Shown here in pieces: positions 24,805 through 33,107 of a DNA stretch of 64,000 bases. Made by a program: the position numbers and the translations under genes. Where the stretch lies: NCBI RefSeq assembly GCF_039414295.1, contig NZ_JBCITM010000002.1, positions 248,001 to 312,000 on the forward strand, in the 5' to 3' direction. The DNA comes from Anoxynatronum sibiricum (GTDB taxonomy: Bacteria > Bacillota > Clostridia > Peptostreptococcales > Tindalliaceae). The notes beneath the pieces are model-generated. The model was not told the origin of the DNA. It saw nothing but the letters and a program-made list of their open reading frames with translations, and searched no databases. The stretch's first letter is position 1. Each line of letters begins with the position of its first letter.

Positions 24805-26802
24805 CTAAAAAGTAACGTCTGTTGTATGCACCACGCGACCATCAATTTCTATTTCGTAGGTCTGGACTCCCGTTCCGGTAACATTCACTTGCAGATGATC
24901 GCCTTCGTTGTCAATATTATGTGTTTTACTGAAAATCAATGTTCGCTGTGCATCATCCAATCGATAGAGCCGCACTTCTACAATGCCACTCTGTCCAACT
25001 GGTCCAATGGTCATGGGGCGTGAACGCACAGATTCACCGGCCGCTGGATCTGTCGGAGCTTCCGGTGCTGCTCCATTGGCCTCTTCAGGATCTTCCAGAT
25101 CCAGCACAGGCTCTTCAATTTGAACTTCTTCCACACCCTTACTAACCGTGAGCGTTATAGCGGTATTTTCCGCTACTTCCCGGCCAGCTGGAATACTCTG
25201 CCCAATAACCATGTTTTCCACATATTCATTGCTGAACTCTTCCAGAACTTCTCCAATACGCAGATTAAAACTTTCAAGAATTCCTTTTGCATTTTCAAGG
25301 GTATTTCCCTCAACATTGGGCATGGGGATCAGCGCCACCTCAGGCCCTTCGCTGATGATCAGATGTACTGTGCCACCCTCTTCATGAGCACTGCCTGCCC
25401 TGGGGTCCTGTCGCACGACAGTTCCTTTTGGTAAATCACTGAAAACATATTCTGGTTCTGCCATCACAAACCCTTCATCTTCCAGAGCAAACCGAGCATC
25501 ATCAAGGGTTTTGTATGTAACGTCCGGCACTTCGACAGCATCTTCAACCGTACTGACTATCAGTTCCACCGGATAATTAGGGCGTACACTCATCCCTGCC
25601 GTAGGATTCTGTGCCAATATCGTATTTGCTGCCACCTCACTATCAAATCGATATTCAATACGATGCTGCAAGTTCAGTGCTTCCAACTCAATGCGTGCTT
25701 CTTCCAATGAGAGTCCCTCAAGTTCCGGCATCTTTATGCTGTCATCGGTTGTGCCAAAAAGACTGCTCAGGTAAAACAAGCCAAAAGTGAATAATAAAGC
25801 TGCCACCAGGGCAGTAAGAACGCCTGTCACAAGAATAAATCTGGTTTTCCCTGTTTTTTTTCTTCTGTTACTTTTTTGAGCAGCCATTTTTCGAATCTCG
25901 TCTCCTTTTGTCTGCGGAGTGATTTGTGTCGGACTTTCATCATACTCTTCATCTATATCTTCCAGAATATAAGTCGGATCAGTCTCCAGTTGACTAAGTG
26001 CATCCATTAAAGAAGCTGCTGACTGAAAACGGGCCATTTGTTCTTTCTGGGTCAGTTTAAGAATAATGCCTTCGAGGCCCTCCGAAATGGAAGGATTGAC
26101 ATCAGAAGGCAATTCCATATCTTGCTGAAGATGTTTAAGGGCAACCGTGATCGGACTCTCACCTTCAAAGGGCACTTTCCCCGTGGCCATTTCGTACATC
26201 ACAATTCCCAAAGAGTATAAGTCTGTTTTAGCATCAGTATATCCCCCCCGTGCCTGTTCAGGTGAAAAATAGTGAACTGAACCCACCAGACTTCCTGTAT
26301 TCGTCAAGGTGGACGCCGAGGCCGACAAGGCAATCCCAAAATCTGTGACTTTTGCCCGATGGTCTTCTGTAATTAGAATGTTCTGTGGTTTTATATCGCG
26401 ATGGACCACAAAATTCTCATGAGCATGTTGCAACGCCATCGCTATTTGCTTTGTGAAATATATGATTTCTTCCTGATGTAAGTTTCCTTTTTCCTGGATC
26501 AGTTTTTTGAGAGTTTTGCCACTCACCAGTTCCATCACAATATAGTATAGATCATCAATTTCACCGACATCATACACATTGACAATGTTTGGATGTGACA
26601 GGCTGGCAACTGCCTGAGATTCCCGTTTAAACTTGCTGACTAAATCTTTGTCGTGAATATACTCATGGCGCAGAATTTTGATGGCTACATATCTGTTCAG
26701 AAGATGGCATTTAGCTTTATAAACGACTGCCATGCCTCCTCCGCCGATTTTTTCTATGATTTCATAACGATTACCCAACATTCTGCCAATCAAGGGGTTC
26801 AC
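24805..26802 (-). CDS. prkC: PASTA-domain Ser/Thr protein kinase (PrkC/Stk family)
   Basis: 665-residue Hanks-type kinase that senses muropeptides or lipid II through extracellular PASTA repeats. Kinase domain 10-270: glycine loop IGGGGMAVV (19-27), Lys42, HRDIKPQN (134-141), DFG (154-156) and SPEQARGG. A basic juxtamembrane stretch precedes one membrane helix at about 321-346. Three PASTA repeats span about 357-562, and then an acidic/Pro-Ala linker and a β-rich C-terminal domain (595-665), as in the Bacillus protein. The ATG overlaps the prpC stop by 4 bases. Confidence 0.96.
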   Translation of the reverse strand: MNPLIGRMLGNRYEIIEKIGGGGMAVVYKAKCHLLNRYVAIKILRHEYIHDKDLVSKFKRESQAVASLSHPNIVNVYDVGEIDDLYYIVMELVSGKTLKKLIQEKGNLHQEEIIYFTKQIAMALQHAHENFVVHRDIKPQNILITEDHRAKVTDFGIALSASASTLTNTGSLVGSVHYFSPEQARGGYTDAKTDLYSLGIVMYEMATGKVPFEGESPITVALKHLQQDMELPSDVNPSISEGLEGIILKLTQKEQMARFQSAASLMDALSQLETDPTYILEDIDEEYDESPTQITPQTKGDEIRKMAAQKSNRRKKTGKTRFILVTGVLTALVAALLFTFGLFYLSSLFGTTDDSIKMPELEGLSLEEARIELEALNLQHRIEYRFDSEVAANTILAQNPTAGMSVRPNYPVELIVSTVEDAVEVPDVTYKTLDDARFALEDEGFVMAEPEYVFSDLPKGTVVRQDPRAGSAHEEGGTVHLIISEGPEVALIPMPNVEGNTLENAKGILESFNLRIGEVLEEFSNEYVENMVIGQSIPAGREVAENTAITLTVSKGVEEVQIEEPVLDLEDPEEANGAAPEAPTDPAAGESVRSRPMTIGPVGQSGIVEVRLYRLDDAQRTLIFSKTHNIDNEGDHLQVNVTGTGVQTYEIEIDGRVVHTTDVTF

Positions 26803-27548
26803 CTGCTTTCTTTCTGATCTGGCTGAGCGTTCACCAGCAACACCGTAATATTATCATGCCCACCTTGTTTATTTGCAAGCTCTACCAAGTTTCTTGCAGC
26901 TTCCTGCTCGTTTGCTGCCTGCAGAACCGTCAGTGTGATGTCTGCATCACTCACCATATTAGTCAACCCATCTGTACACAGTAAAACCTGATCATGAGTC
27001 TGTAGTTCAATGGATAAGAAGTCTGTTTTAATGGTGTCACTAATTCCCAACGCCCTCGTTATAACGTGTTTTTGAGGGTGATTCATGGCTTCTGCTTCTG
27101 TGATTTCACCTCGCAGGTATAGTTCTGCCACCAAAGAGTGATCTCTCGTTAACTGCGTCAATGTATTATTTCTCAGCAAATAAGCCCGGCTGTCACCAAC
27201 ATGACCCACAATAGATCTTTCAGGTGAGTGAAAGAGCGCCGTTAGCGTCGTTCCCATCCCGCTACATGAGGGTTCAAGGCGGGCATGATCCAGAATACGG
27301 CGATTGGCACGCTGAATTGCTTCAAATAAAAGCCCTTCAGCTGCAACATTGTCCAGATCAGGAGAAGCATACTTTCGAACATGCTCCAAGACCGCTTCCA
27401 CCGCCATCCGGCTGGCTACTTCACCACACTGATGTCCTCCCATTCCGTCAGCAACAATGTAGAGGCCGTATCCATTTTCCAGAATTCCATAATCGTCTTG
27501 ATTGATTTCCCGGATTTTACCGGCGTCTGTGCAGACACCTGTTCTCAT
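26799..27548 (-). CDS. prpC: PP2C-family Ser/Thr phosphatase PrpC/Stp
   Basis: 249-residue metal-dependent phosphatase, the partner of PrkC. Motifs: D-rich REINQDD near residue 17, VADGMGGHQCGEVAS near 33, GTTLTALF, GHVGDSRAYLLR near 118, and CTDGLTNMV near 192, with GGHDNITVLLV near the end. The ATG at 27548 lies after GGGAGGAG; the longer frame to 27596 has no site. It is coupled to prkC by an ATGA overlap. Confidence 0.95.
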   Translation of the reverse strand: MRTGVCTDAGKIREINQDDYGILENGYGLYIVADGMGGHQCGEVASRMAVEAVLEHVRKYASPDLDNVAAEGLLFEAIQRANRRILDHARLEPSCSGMGTTLTALFHSPERSIVGHVGDSRAYLLRNNTLTQLTRDHSLVAELYLRGEITEAEAMNHPQKHVITRALGISDTIKTDFLSIELQTHDQVLLCTDGLTNMVSDADITLTVLQAANEQEAARNLVELANKQGGHDNITVLLVNAQPDQKESR

Positions 27549-27592
27549 GATGGCTCCTCCCACGACTCGTCTTGTGACCTGCTCTTCCAGTG

Positions 27593-28630
27593 TCACTCTC
27601 CCATTTCGGTTAATGTGCGCCTTTTAAGCTGACCACAGGCTGCATCAATATCACTGCCCATTTCCCTTCTGATTGTTACCGGAATCCTTTTTTTCTCCAA
27701 CACCATTTTTAATCGTTGGGCATGTTGACCATCTGTTGATCGAAAAGTCGAACCCCTTATTGGATTAACCGGAATCAGGTTGACATGACATAGCTTTCCA
27801 CTAAGAAGGTCTCCCAGCATACTAATATGCTCCACTGAGTCGTTCACACCCTTTATCAGAGCATACTCATAAGTGATTCGCCTTCCCGTTTGTTTGGCAT
27901 ACGTTTCACAAGCATCAGTAAGTTCCTGAACTGAGTAACGGCTTGCTACAGGCATCAGTCTCATTCTGATGGCATCATTGGGCGCGTGCAAGGAAATTGC
28001 CAGATTAAAAGGCAGTTGAAGCATTGCCAGCTGCCTTATTTCAGGAATAAGCCCACATGTTGAGAGGGTAATGTGCCTCATGCTGATATGAAGCCCCTTG
28101 GGATGATTAACAATTTCCATTAATTTTACTACGTTAGCAAGGTTCTGTAAAGGCTCACCGCTACCCATAAGAACCAGATGACTTACCCGCCTGGGCTGAT
28201 CTCCAGCAATATAGAGAACCTGCCCAAGCATTTCGGCCGTTGTCAAGTTGCGAATCAACCCCTCTTGTCCAGATGCACAAAAAGAGCATCCCATGGCACA
28301 ACCAACCTGAGTTGAGAGGCATACGCTGACTCCGTGTTGGTATATCATCAGAACGCTTTCAATGAGTTGTTCATCTTCCAGCTGAAAAAGATATTTGGTG
28401 GTACCATCCACCGACGAGACTTGTTTGCGTACCATTTTCAGTGCATTGATGTGATAGCTGTTTTTCAATATTTGCCGCTGATTGATTGACAAATTGGTCA
28501 TTTCATCGAAGGAAGTGATCCCTTTCTGAAGCCATGCAAATATCTGATCTCCACGAAAAGCCGGCCAGTCTAGTTTTTGGATTTCCTTCCGCATTTCTTC
28601 CAGAGAACAATTCAATAAGTCGTTTTTCAT
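27593..28630 (-). CDS. rlmN: 23S rRNA/tRNA adenine C2-methyltransferase RlmN
   Basis: Radical-SAM enzyme that makes m2A2503 in 23S rRNA and m2A37 in some tRNAs. The 4Fe-4S motif CAMGCSFC is at residues 111-118. The methyl-carrying cysteine lies near residue 336 (DIDAACGQL). LMGSGEPLQN is the SAM-binding GEP-type motif. The length of 345 is normal. Located in its conserved place between rsmB and prpC. Confidence 0.97.
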   Translation of the reverse strand: MKNDLLNCSLEEMRKEIQKLDWPAFRGDQIFAWLQKGITSFDEMTNLSINQRQILKNSYHINALKMVRKQVSSVDGTTKYLFQLEDEQLIESVLMIYQHGVSVCLSTQVGCAMGCSFCASGQEGLIRNLTTAEMLGQVLYIAGDQPRRVSHLVLMGSGEPLQNLANVVKLMEIVNHPKGLHISMRHITLSTCGLIPEIRQLAMLQLPFNLAISLHAPNDAIRMRLMPVASRYSVQELTDACETYAKQTGRRITYEYALIKGVNDSVEHISMLGDLLSGKLCHVNLIPVNPIRGSTFRSTDGQHAQRLKMVLEKKRIPVTIRREMGSDIDAACGQLKRRTLTEMGE

Positions 28631-28659
28631 ACCTGTTCACTCCATGAGTTTCTTTCATT

Positions 28660-30039
28660 TTAATCTGTTCTTTTCATGCGTGCCACAAAAAAACCGTCGA
28701 AGTCCAAATGAATATGCGGACCCAGTTGAATAAATCCTTTTGACGCTTCTTTTTCCGTAAAAAGATCATTGATGATAAAATCATTTGTTCCTTTCTCCAT
28801 CTGTGGTTCCAGTTTAAAGTTTGGATGATTATCAAGGAACCGCTCTACAACAGCGTCATTTTCCCTGTGTAGATATGTACAGGTGGAATAAACAAGCACC
28901 CCTTCATTTCGAACCATCTTGCCGGCATTTTCCAACATCTGGTACTGTAGCTGGGGTAGCTCTCGCAGTCGCTGCCAGTTTTTTATGTATTTAAGCTCCG
29001 GTTTTTTTCGAATCATCCCAAAGCTCGAACATGGAGCATCCAACAAAACCCTGTCGGCTGTGTGCGTCATTTCAGGATCCGGTTTTCGGCCATCTTTTTC
29101 CTGACATGTAATAATTTCATTGCAACCTAGGCGCTGGGCATTTTCCTTAATCTGCTGAATTCGTCTGGCAGATATATCTCTTGCCGTCACCTGGCCTTTG
29201 CCATTCATGCGCTGCGCAATAAAAGTCGCTTTACCTCCAGGTGCTGCTGCCATATCGATGATTCGTTCTCCCGGCTGAGGATCGAGCCAATGCACTGCCA
29301 TCATTGAGGAAAGACTTTGGATATGAAAAAGACCACGTCGATAAACATCACTATTCGTAATAAGACCCTGATGAGTAATCACTCTGAATGCCTCAGGGAT
29401 ATAACCCAGTGGTTCTAGTTCAATTCCCTCCTGACTGATGGCAAACAGCAGTTCTTCCTTTTTTCCCTTCAGCAGATTGAGCCTCACTGTCAGACTTGGA
29501 GGCTGCTGATGAGCAGCGAGCAAAGCTTTAAGGTCTGTCCAGCTGTAATCCTGATGCAAGAGTTCCACCAACCACTGTGGATGAGAATAGAATAGTGACA
29601 ATGCCTGTAGATTATCATCATCGACGATTGGGTTTCTTGCCTTATCCTTGATTCCACTGCGGGTAATTGCTCTTAACACAGCATTTACCAGCCCGGCGGC
29701 CTTCGGTTTTTTTTTCTTAGCCAGCTCGACCGCCTCATTAATGACAGCATAAGCGGGAATTCTATCTGTAAAGCAAAGCTGATAGACTGATATGCGTAGA
29801 ATCCCTCTCAGAAAAGGGTCCAGTTTATCAACAGGGCGCCTGGCATGGGCCGATATCAGTTGATCCAGTTGAAGCAACTGCTCTAATGATCCATAAACAA
29901 GCAACAGGAATAAACGCTGGTCTTCAGGTGACCACCAACCCTTTTCCAACCAGCGCCCTGTTTCTCGATTGGAAAAACGCTCAAAAGTTAATATGTTCTC
30001 CAACGCATGGGCAGCTGCTTCCCTCGGACTTATTTTCAA
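28660..30039 (-). CDS. rsmB: 16S rRNA (cytosine-C5)-methyltransferase RsmB (Sun)
   Basis: 459-residue m5C967 methyltransferase. The N-terminal ~140 residues form a NusB-like RNA-binding domain (AYAVINEAVELAK). The C-terminal domain has the SAM motif IDMAAAPGGKATF, the DAPCSSFG motif with one Cys, and the catalytic Cys in VYSTCTYLHREND. Preceded by an 81-base gap that holds the hairpin described separately. Confidence 0.96.
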   Translation of the reverse strand: MKISPREAAAHALENILTFERFSNRETGRWLEKGWWSPEDQRLFLLLVYGSLEQLLQLDQLISAHARRPVDKLDPFLRGILRISVYQLCFTDRIPAYAVINEAVELAKKKKPKAAGLVNAVLRAITRSGIKDKARNPIVDDDNLQALSLFYSHPQWLVELLHQDYSWTDLKALLAAHQQPPSLTVRLNLLKGKKEELLFAISQEGIELEPLGYIPEAFRVITHQGLITNSDVYRRGLFHIQSLSSMMAVHWLDPQPGERIIDMAAAPGGKATFIAQRMNGKGQVTARDISARRIQQIKENAQRLGCNEIITCQEKDGRKPDPEMTHTADRVLLDAPCSSFGMIRKKPELKYIKNWQRLRELPQLQYQMLENAGKMVRNEGVLVYSTCTYLHRENDAVVERFLDNHPNFKLEPQMEKGTNDFIINDLFTEKEASKGFIQLGPHIHLDFDGFFVARMKRTD

Positions 30040-30096
30040 GGAGCTTCATCCCTTCCCTGCTGTTCTTAAACGAGTTAAACAGTAATAAACATAAAG

Positions 30097-30117
30097 AAAG
30101 GCGCTTATCACGCCTTT
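30097..30117 (-). terminator. Hairpin after the zinc-peptidase gene (weak terminator)
   Basis: AAAGGCG and CGCCTTT form a 7-bp stem around a 7-base loop, a few bases after the stop of the zinc peptidase gene. On the minus strand only CTTTAT follows, so termination is probably partial. It may reduce read-through into rsmB within the long operon. Confidence 0.38.
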
Positions 30118-30120
30118 TTA

Positions 30121-30813
30121 TCAGGATCTTCGGTTTCGAAGTAAGATCAGTCTTAGCAGTTGTGCTACTGCCGTAGCCATAGCAGCTACATATGTGAGAG
30201 CTGCAGCATTGAGTACTTTCTTTGAGGCTGGCACTTCATCGCCCATCAAAAATCCATTTGCTGAAAGCAACTGCAGTGCTCTGCTACTGGCATTGAATTC
30301 CACAGGAAGTGTGACCACCTGAAATAGGACGGCCGCCGTAAACAACAGGATGCCCAAATCGATCATTCCCAGTGAATCAAAGACAAAGCCAGCAATGACA
30401 AAAACCCAGGCCATGGATGATCCGAAACGCGCAATGGGGAAAATGGCATTTCTCCATGATAACGGGGCGTATCCATTGGCATGCTGCAGAGCATGCCCCA
30501 CTTCATGGGCAGCCACACTGACTGCTGCAACAGACGTTCCCTGGAAAACTTCGCGCGAAAGTCGTAACACACGTGAACGAGGATCATAGTGGTCCGATAG
30601 GTAACCTTCAGTTAGTTCCACTGGCACATCAAATAAGTGATGTTGATCCAGAATCGATCTGGCCACTTCCCTTCCTGTGTAACCTTTGCGTGCTGCAACT
30701 CGAAGAAATTTAGCGAAAGTGTTCTTGACTTTGCTCTGAGCATAAAGTGCGAATATCATTGCCGGAATCAGTATGATAAAACTCGAATCATAGGGTAGCA
30801 ACACTTTTATCAC
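30121..30813 (-). CDS. YugP-type zinc metallopeptidase (membrane)
   Basis: 230-residue integral membrane protein of the DUF zinc_peptidase_2/YugP family. The zinc motif HEVGH is at 103-107, with a cytoplasm- or membrane-facing FxGxSVAAVSVAAHE context. Hydrophobic segments lie at about 8-26, 125-165 and at the C-terminus near 195-220. Substrates are not known. It overlaps DUF116 by 4 bases, and lies in the fmt-DUF116-YugP-rsmB order that is common in Clostridia. Confidence 0.9.
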   Translation of the reverse strand: MIKVLLPYDSSFIILIPAMIFALYAQSKVKNTFAKFLRVAARKGYTGREVARSILDQHHLFDVPVELTEGYLSDHYDPRSRVLRLSREVFQGTSVAAVSVAAHEVGHALQHANGYAPLSWRNAIFPIARFGSSMAWVFVIAGFVFDSLGMIDLGILLFTAAVLFQVVTLPVEFNASSRALQLLSANGFLMGDEVPASKKVLNAAALTYVAAMATAVAQLLRLILLRNRRS

Positions 30814-31580
30814 CTCTTTATAAATCGTTTCAATGCCTGTTCTACTTCTAACAAATTCACCCTTGTATTATGACAGGGTCCCTCTGGTCTTTCATTGGTC
30901 AGAGCAAAAACTGGGATTTGCCTCACATCCATCAGCCCGCTCATCAGATCACGTTCGCAGGCAATGGCAATAACCAGTGCTGGTTTCTTGTTTTGGATTC
31001 TTTTTCTGGCCAACGTCCCTCCTGTTACCACCACTACTTCCACTTGATATCGTCTTTGTAAATCTAAGAGCCCGGATATGTTGCAGGCTCCGCATTCGGT
31101 GCATTGGGTAATATTATTGGTAATTTTAATCCCACAGGCAGCTTGTTGCAGACAGTGGGGGGTGAGTATCAGAATTTCATCAACATTGTAACACTTATGA
31201 TGATTTAACAGAGCCTGGTTGTTCAGTCTGGTATAAGCCCGGCGTATATCATCTTTGTCAATGTTAAACCAGAGACTCATGTGAATCAGCGTTGGGTAAA
31301 GCCATCTTAGGAAGAAGTATGACATTGAAAACATCCAATTGGGAATGGGTTTATTATACCACAAACGTCGAAAGGCCACCATTCCCGATAATGCAATAAA
31401 ACAAAGCATCACTAATATGGCCAATAATGCAACTCCGATGAGGCGGTATCCCAAGAGCGTTTCCTCAGCCATAATCCACACAAAGATTCCTATCGCTGTC
31501 GCAAGAGCGACCAATAGCAGCAGCAATAGTATCATTGTTTTTTTGAGGCTTTTTTGCTCTTGGTTGGTCATCCTATTCAT
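30810..31580 (-). CDS. DUF116 family membrane-anchored cysteine-rich protein
   Basis: About 256 residues. Two membrane helices lie near 14-36 and 44-68. A soluble domain follows with many cysteines (C-x10-C-x4-C near 133-148, then CTECGAC near 160, and C's near 207 and 236), suggesting a metal or Fe-S site. DUF116 proteins have no established function. Starts: ATG at 31589 overlaps the fmt stop but is one base from its GGAG; the ATG at 31580 is better spaced and preferred. It is translationally linked to both fmt and the peptidase. Confidence 0.86.
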   Translation of the reverse strand: MNRMTNQEQKSLKKTMILLLLLLVALATAIGIFVWIMAEETLLGYRLIGVALLAILVMLCFIALSGMVAFRRLWYNKPIPNWMFSMSYFFLRWLYPTLIHMSLWFNIDKDDIRRAYTRLNNQALLNHHKCYNVDEILILTPHCLQQAACGIKITNNITQCTECGACNISGLLDLQRRYQVEVVVVTGGTLARKRIQNKKPALVIAIACERDLMSGLMDVRQIPVFALTNERPEGPCHNTRVNLLEVEQALKRFIKR

Positions 31581-31585
31581 GATGA

Positions 31586-32521
31586 TCATACTCCAAACTG
31601 CGTTTTGGGTTTAATGGTGTGACCATGCAAAAAATCGCAGACTGCCATTCTTTTTTTTCCTTCCAATTGAACATCTTTCACCAATAATCTGTCTTCCCCG
31701 GTTGCAATGACCATTCCCTCCGAGGAGACTTGCTCCACTGTTCCCGATGGTAGTACCGATGTTCCTGATAGTACTGATGCTTCCCAAATCTTCAGCGTTT
31801 TACCATTCCACTGTGTATAGGCAGTTGGCCAAGGTTGAGTACCTCGAATCAGGCAATCAATACTGGATGCAGAAGCACTCCAGTTGATTAACCCGGCATG
31901 TTTCGTCAGTCTGGGGGCATAAGTAGCACTGGAATGATCCTGAGGTTTTGGATCTAATGATTGATTGATGCATGAGATCATTGTTTCCCTGAGCGTCTCA
32001 GCACCAATAACCGACAAACGATCATGCAGGGTCTGTGCGGTTTCATCTTCATGAATCACGATGCTCTTCTGCAACAGCATGGGTCCTGTATCCATTCCTT
32101 CATCCATCAGCATTGTCGTAATACCAGTTTCAAGACATCCGTCGATCAGACACTGTTGAATCGGTGCAGCTCCCCGATAAAAAGGCAGCAATGAAGCGTG
32201 AACATTAATGCATCCATATGCCGGTAAGTGGATCACATCAGCTGGCAGCAACAGTCCATATGCAACGACAACGATTACTTCCGGTCTCCATGACGCCAGG
32301 GTGGATCGAAATTTTTCATCTTTTGAAGATTCCGGCTGGAACACAGGCAGATCTAGATCAAGTGCTTTTGCCTTTACCGGCGTCGGCGACGTGTGATAAC
32401 CACGCCCTTTCGGCCTATCTGGCTGAGTGTAGACACCTTGTAGCTGTATTTCAGGTACAGTGGACAGAACCTCCAGGCAGGGAACTGCAAATGCCGGGGT
32501 TCCCATAAAGACTGTTCTCAT
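31586..32521 (-). CDS. fmt: Methionyl-tRNA formyltransferase
   Basis: 311-residue enzyme that formylates initiator Met-tRNA with 10-formyl-THF. Opening RTVFMGTPAFAVPCLEVL; catalytic region NVHASLLPFYRGAAPIQ near 107-123 with the Asn/His pair; DTGPMLLQ near 145; C-terminal OB-fold tRNA-binding domain. The ATG at 32521 has AGGAGG six bases upstream. It lies after def, the classic def-fmt pair. Confidence 0.97.
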   Translation of the reverse strand: MRTVFMGTPAFAVPCLEVLSTVPEIQLQGVYTQPDRPKGRGYHTSPTPVKAKALDLDLPVFQPESSKDEKFRSTLASWRPEVIVVVAYGLLLPADVIHLPAYGCINVHASLLPFYRGAAPIQQCLIDGCLETGITTMLMDEGMDTGPMLLQKSIVIHEDETAQTLHDRLSVIGAETLRETMISCINQSLDPKPQDHSSATYAPRLTKHAGLINWSASASSIDCLIRGTQPWPTAYTQWNGKTLKIWEASVLSGTSVLPSGTVEQVSSEGMVIATGEDRLLVKDVQLEGKKRMAVCDFLHGHTIKPKTQFGV

Positions 32522-32562
32522 TGTTTTCCTCCTGTCAATGACATGCCTATGATTATCACGCA

Positions 32563-33066
32563 TTACTGCTTTTCAATGACCGGTGATGTGTCAGCGATTC
32601 CGTCTTCTTGATCGTCTTCATCCTCTTCCGGTAAAGCCCTGTCGATGAACAGAACGCCGTTCAAGTGATCCACCTCATGACAAATGGCTCGCGCCAGTAG
32701 TCCTTCGGCATCAAGTTCAAAGAGTTTACCTTTTCGATTTAACGCCTGTACACGCACTTTTTCCGGCCGAATCACACGACCGCTTTGATCAGGAAGACTC
32801 AAACATCCTTCAATGGCGCATTGTTCCCCTTCTTCATTAATGATCGTCGGGTTAATATACTCAATCACTTCTTCCTCCACATCAGTCACAATAATGCGTT
32901 TCAAAATCCCCACCTGAGGCGCTGCCAGCCCAACCCCATCTGCCAAGGCCATTGTTTCTTTCATATCATCTAATAACGTCAAAACCCGTTGATTAATATC
33001 GGTAACTTCCCTTGCTTTTTTTCGCAAAACCGGGTCATCGTCTGTTCGAATAATTCGTATTGCCAT
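32563..33066 (-). CDS. def: Peptide deformylase
   Basis: 167-residue metalloenzyme that removes N-formyl groups from new proteins. The three family motifs are present: GVGLAAPQ (44-51), EGCLSLP with metal ligand C88, and HEVDH with H130, E131 and H134. The acidic C-terminal tail (residues 148-158, EEDEDDQED) is an ornament seen in some relatives. The ATG at 33066 is chosen over a TTG six bases upstream. Confidence 0.97.
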   Translation of the reverse strand: MAIRIIRTDDDPVLRKKAREVTDINQRVLTLLDDMKETMALADGVGLAAPQVGILKRIIVTDVEEEVIEYINPTIINEEGEQCAIEGCLSLPDQSGRVIRPEKVRVQALNRKGKLFELDAEGLLARAICHEVDHLNGVLFIDRALPEEDEDDQEDGIADTSPVIEKQ

Positions 33067-33107
33067 TGTCAACTTCCTTTCGAAATAGATTGTAGCTACA
33101 AGTTAAT

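Noticed and set aside
26799..27596. Longer N-termini for prpC and several other genes (rimM, rsmD, fapR, DUF177, fmt, ftsW)
   Set aside because: In each case the extension crosses the ribosome site or promoter, and the added residues do not look like the family.
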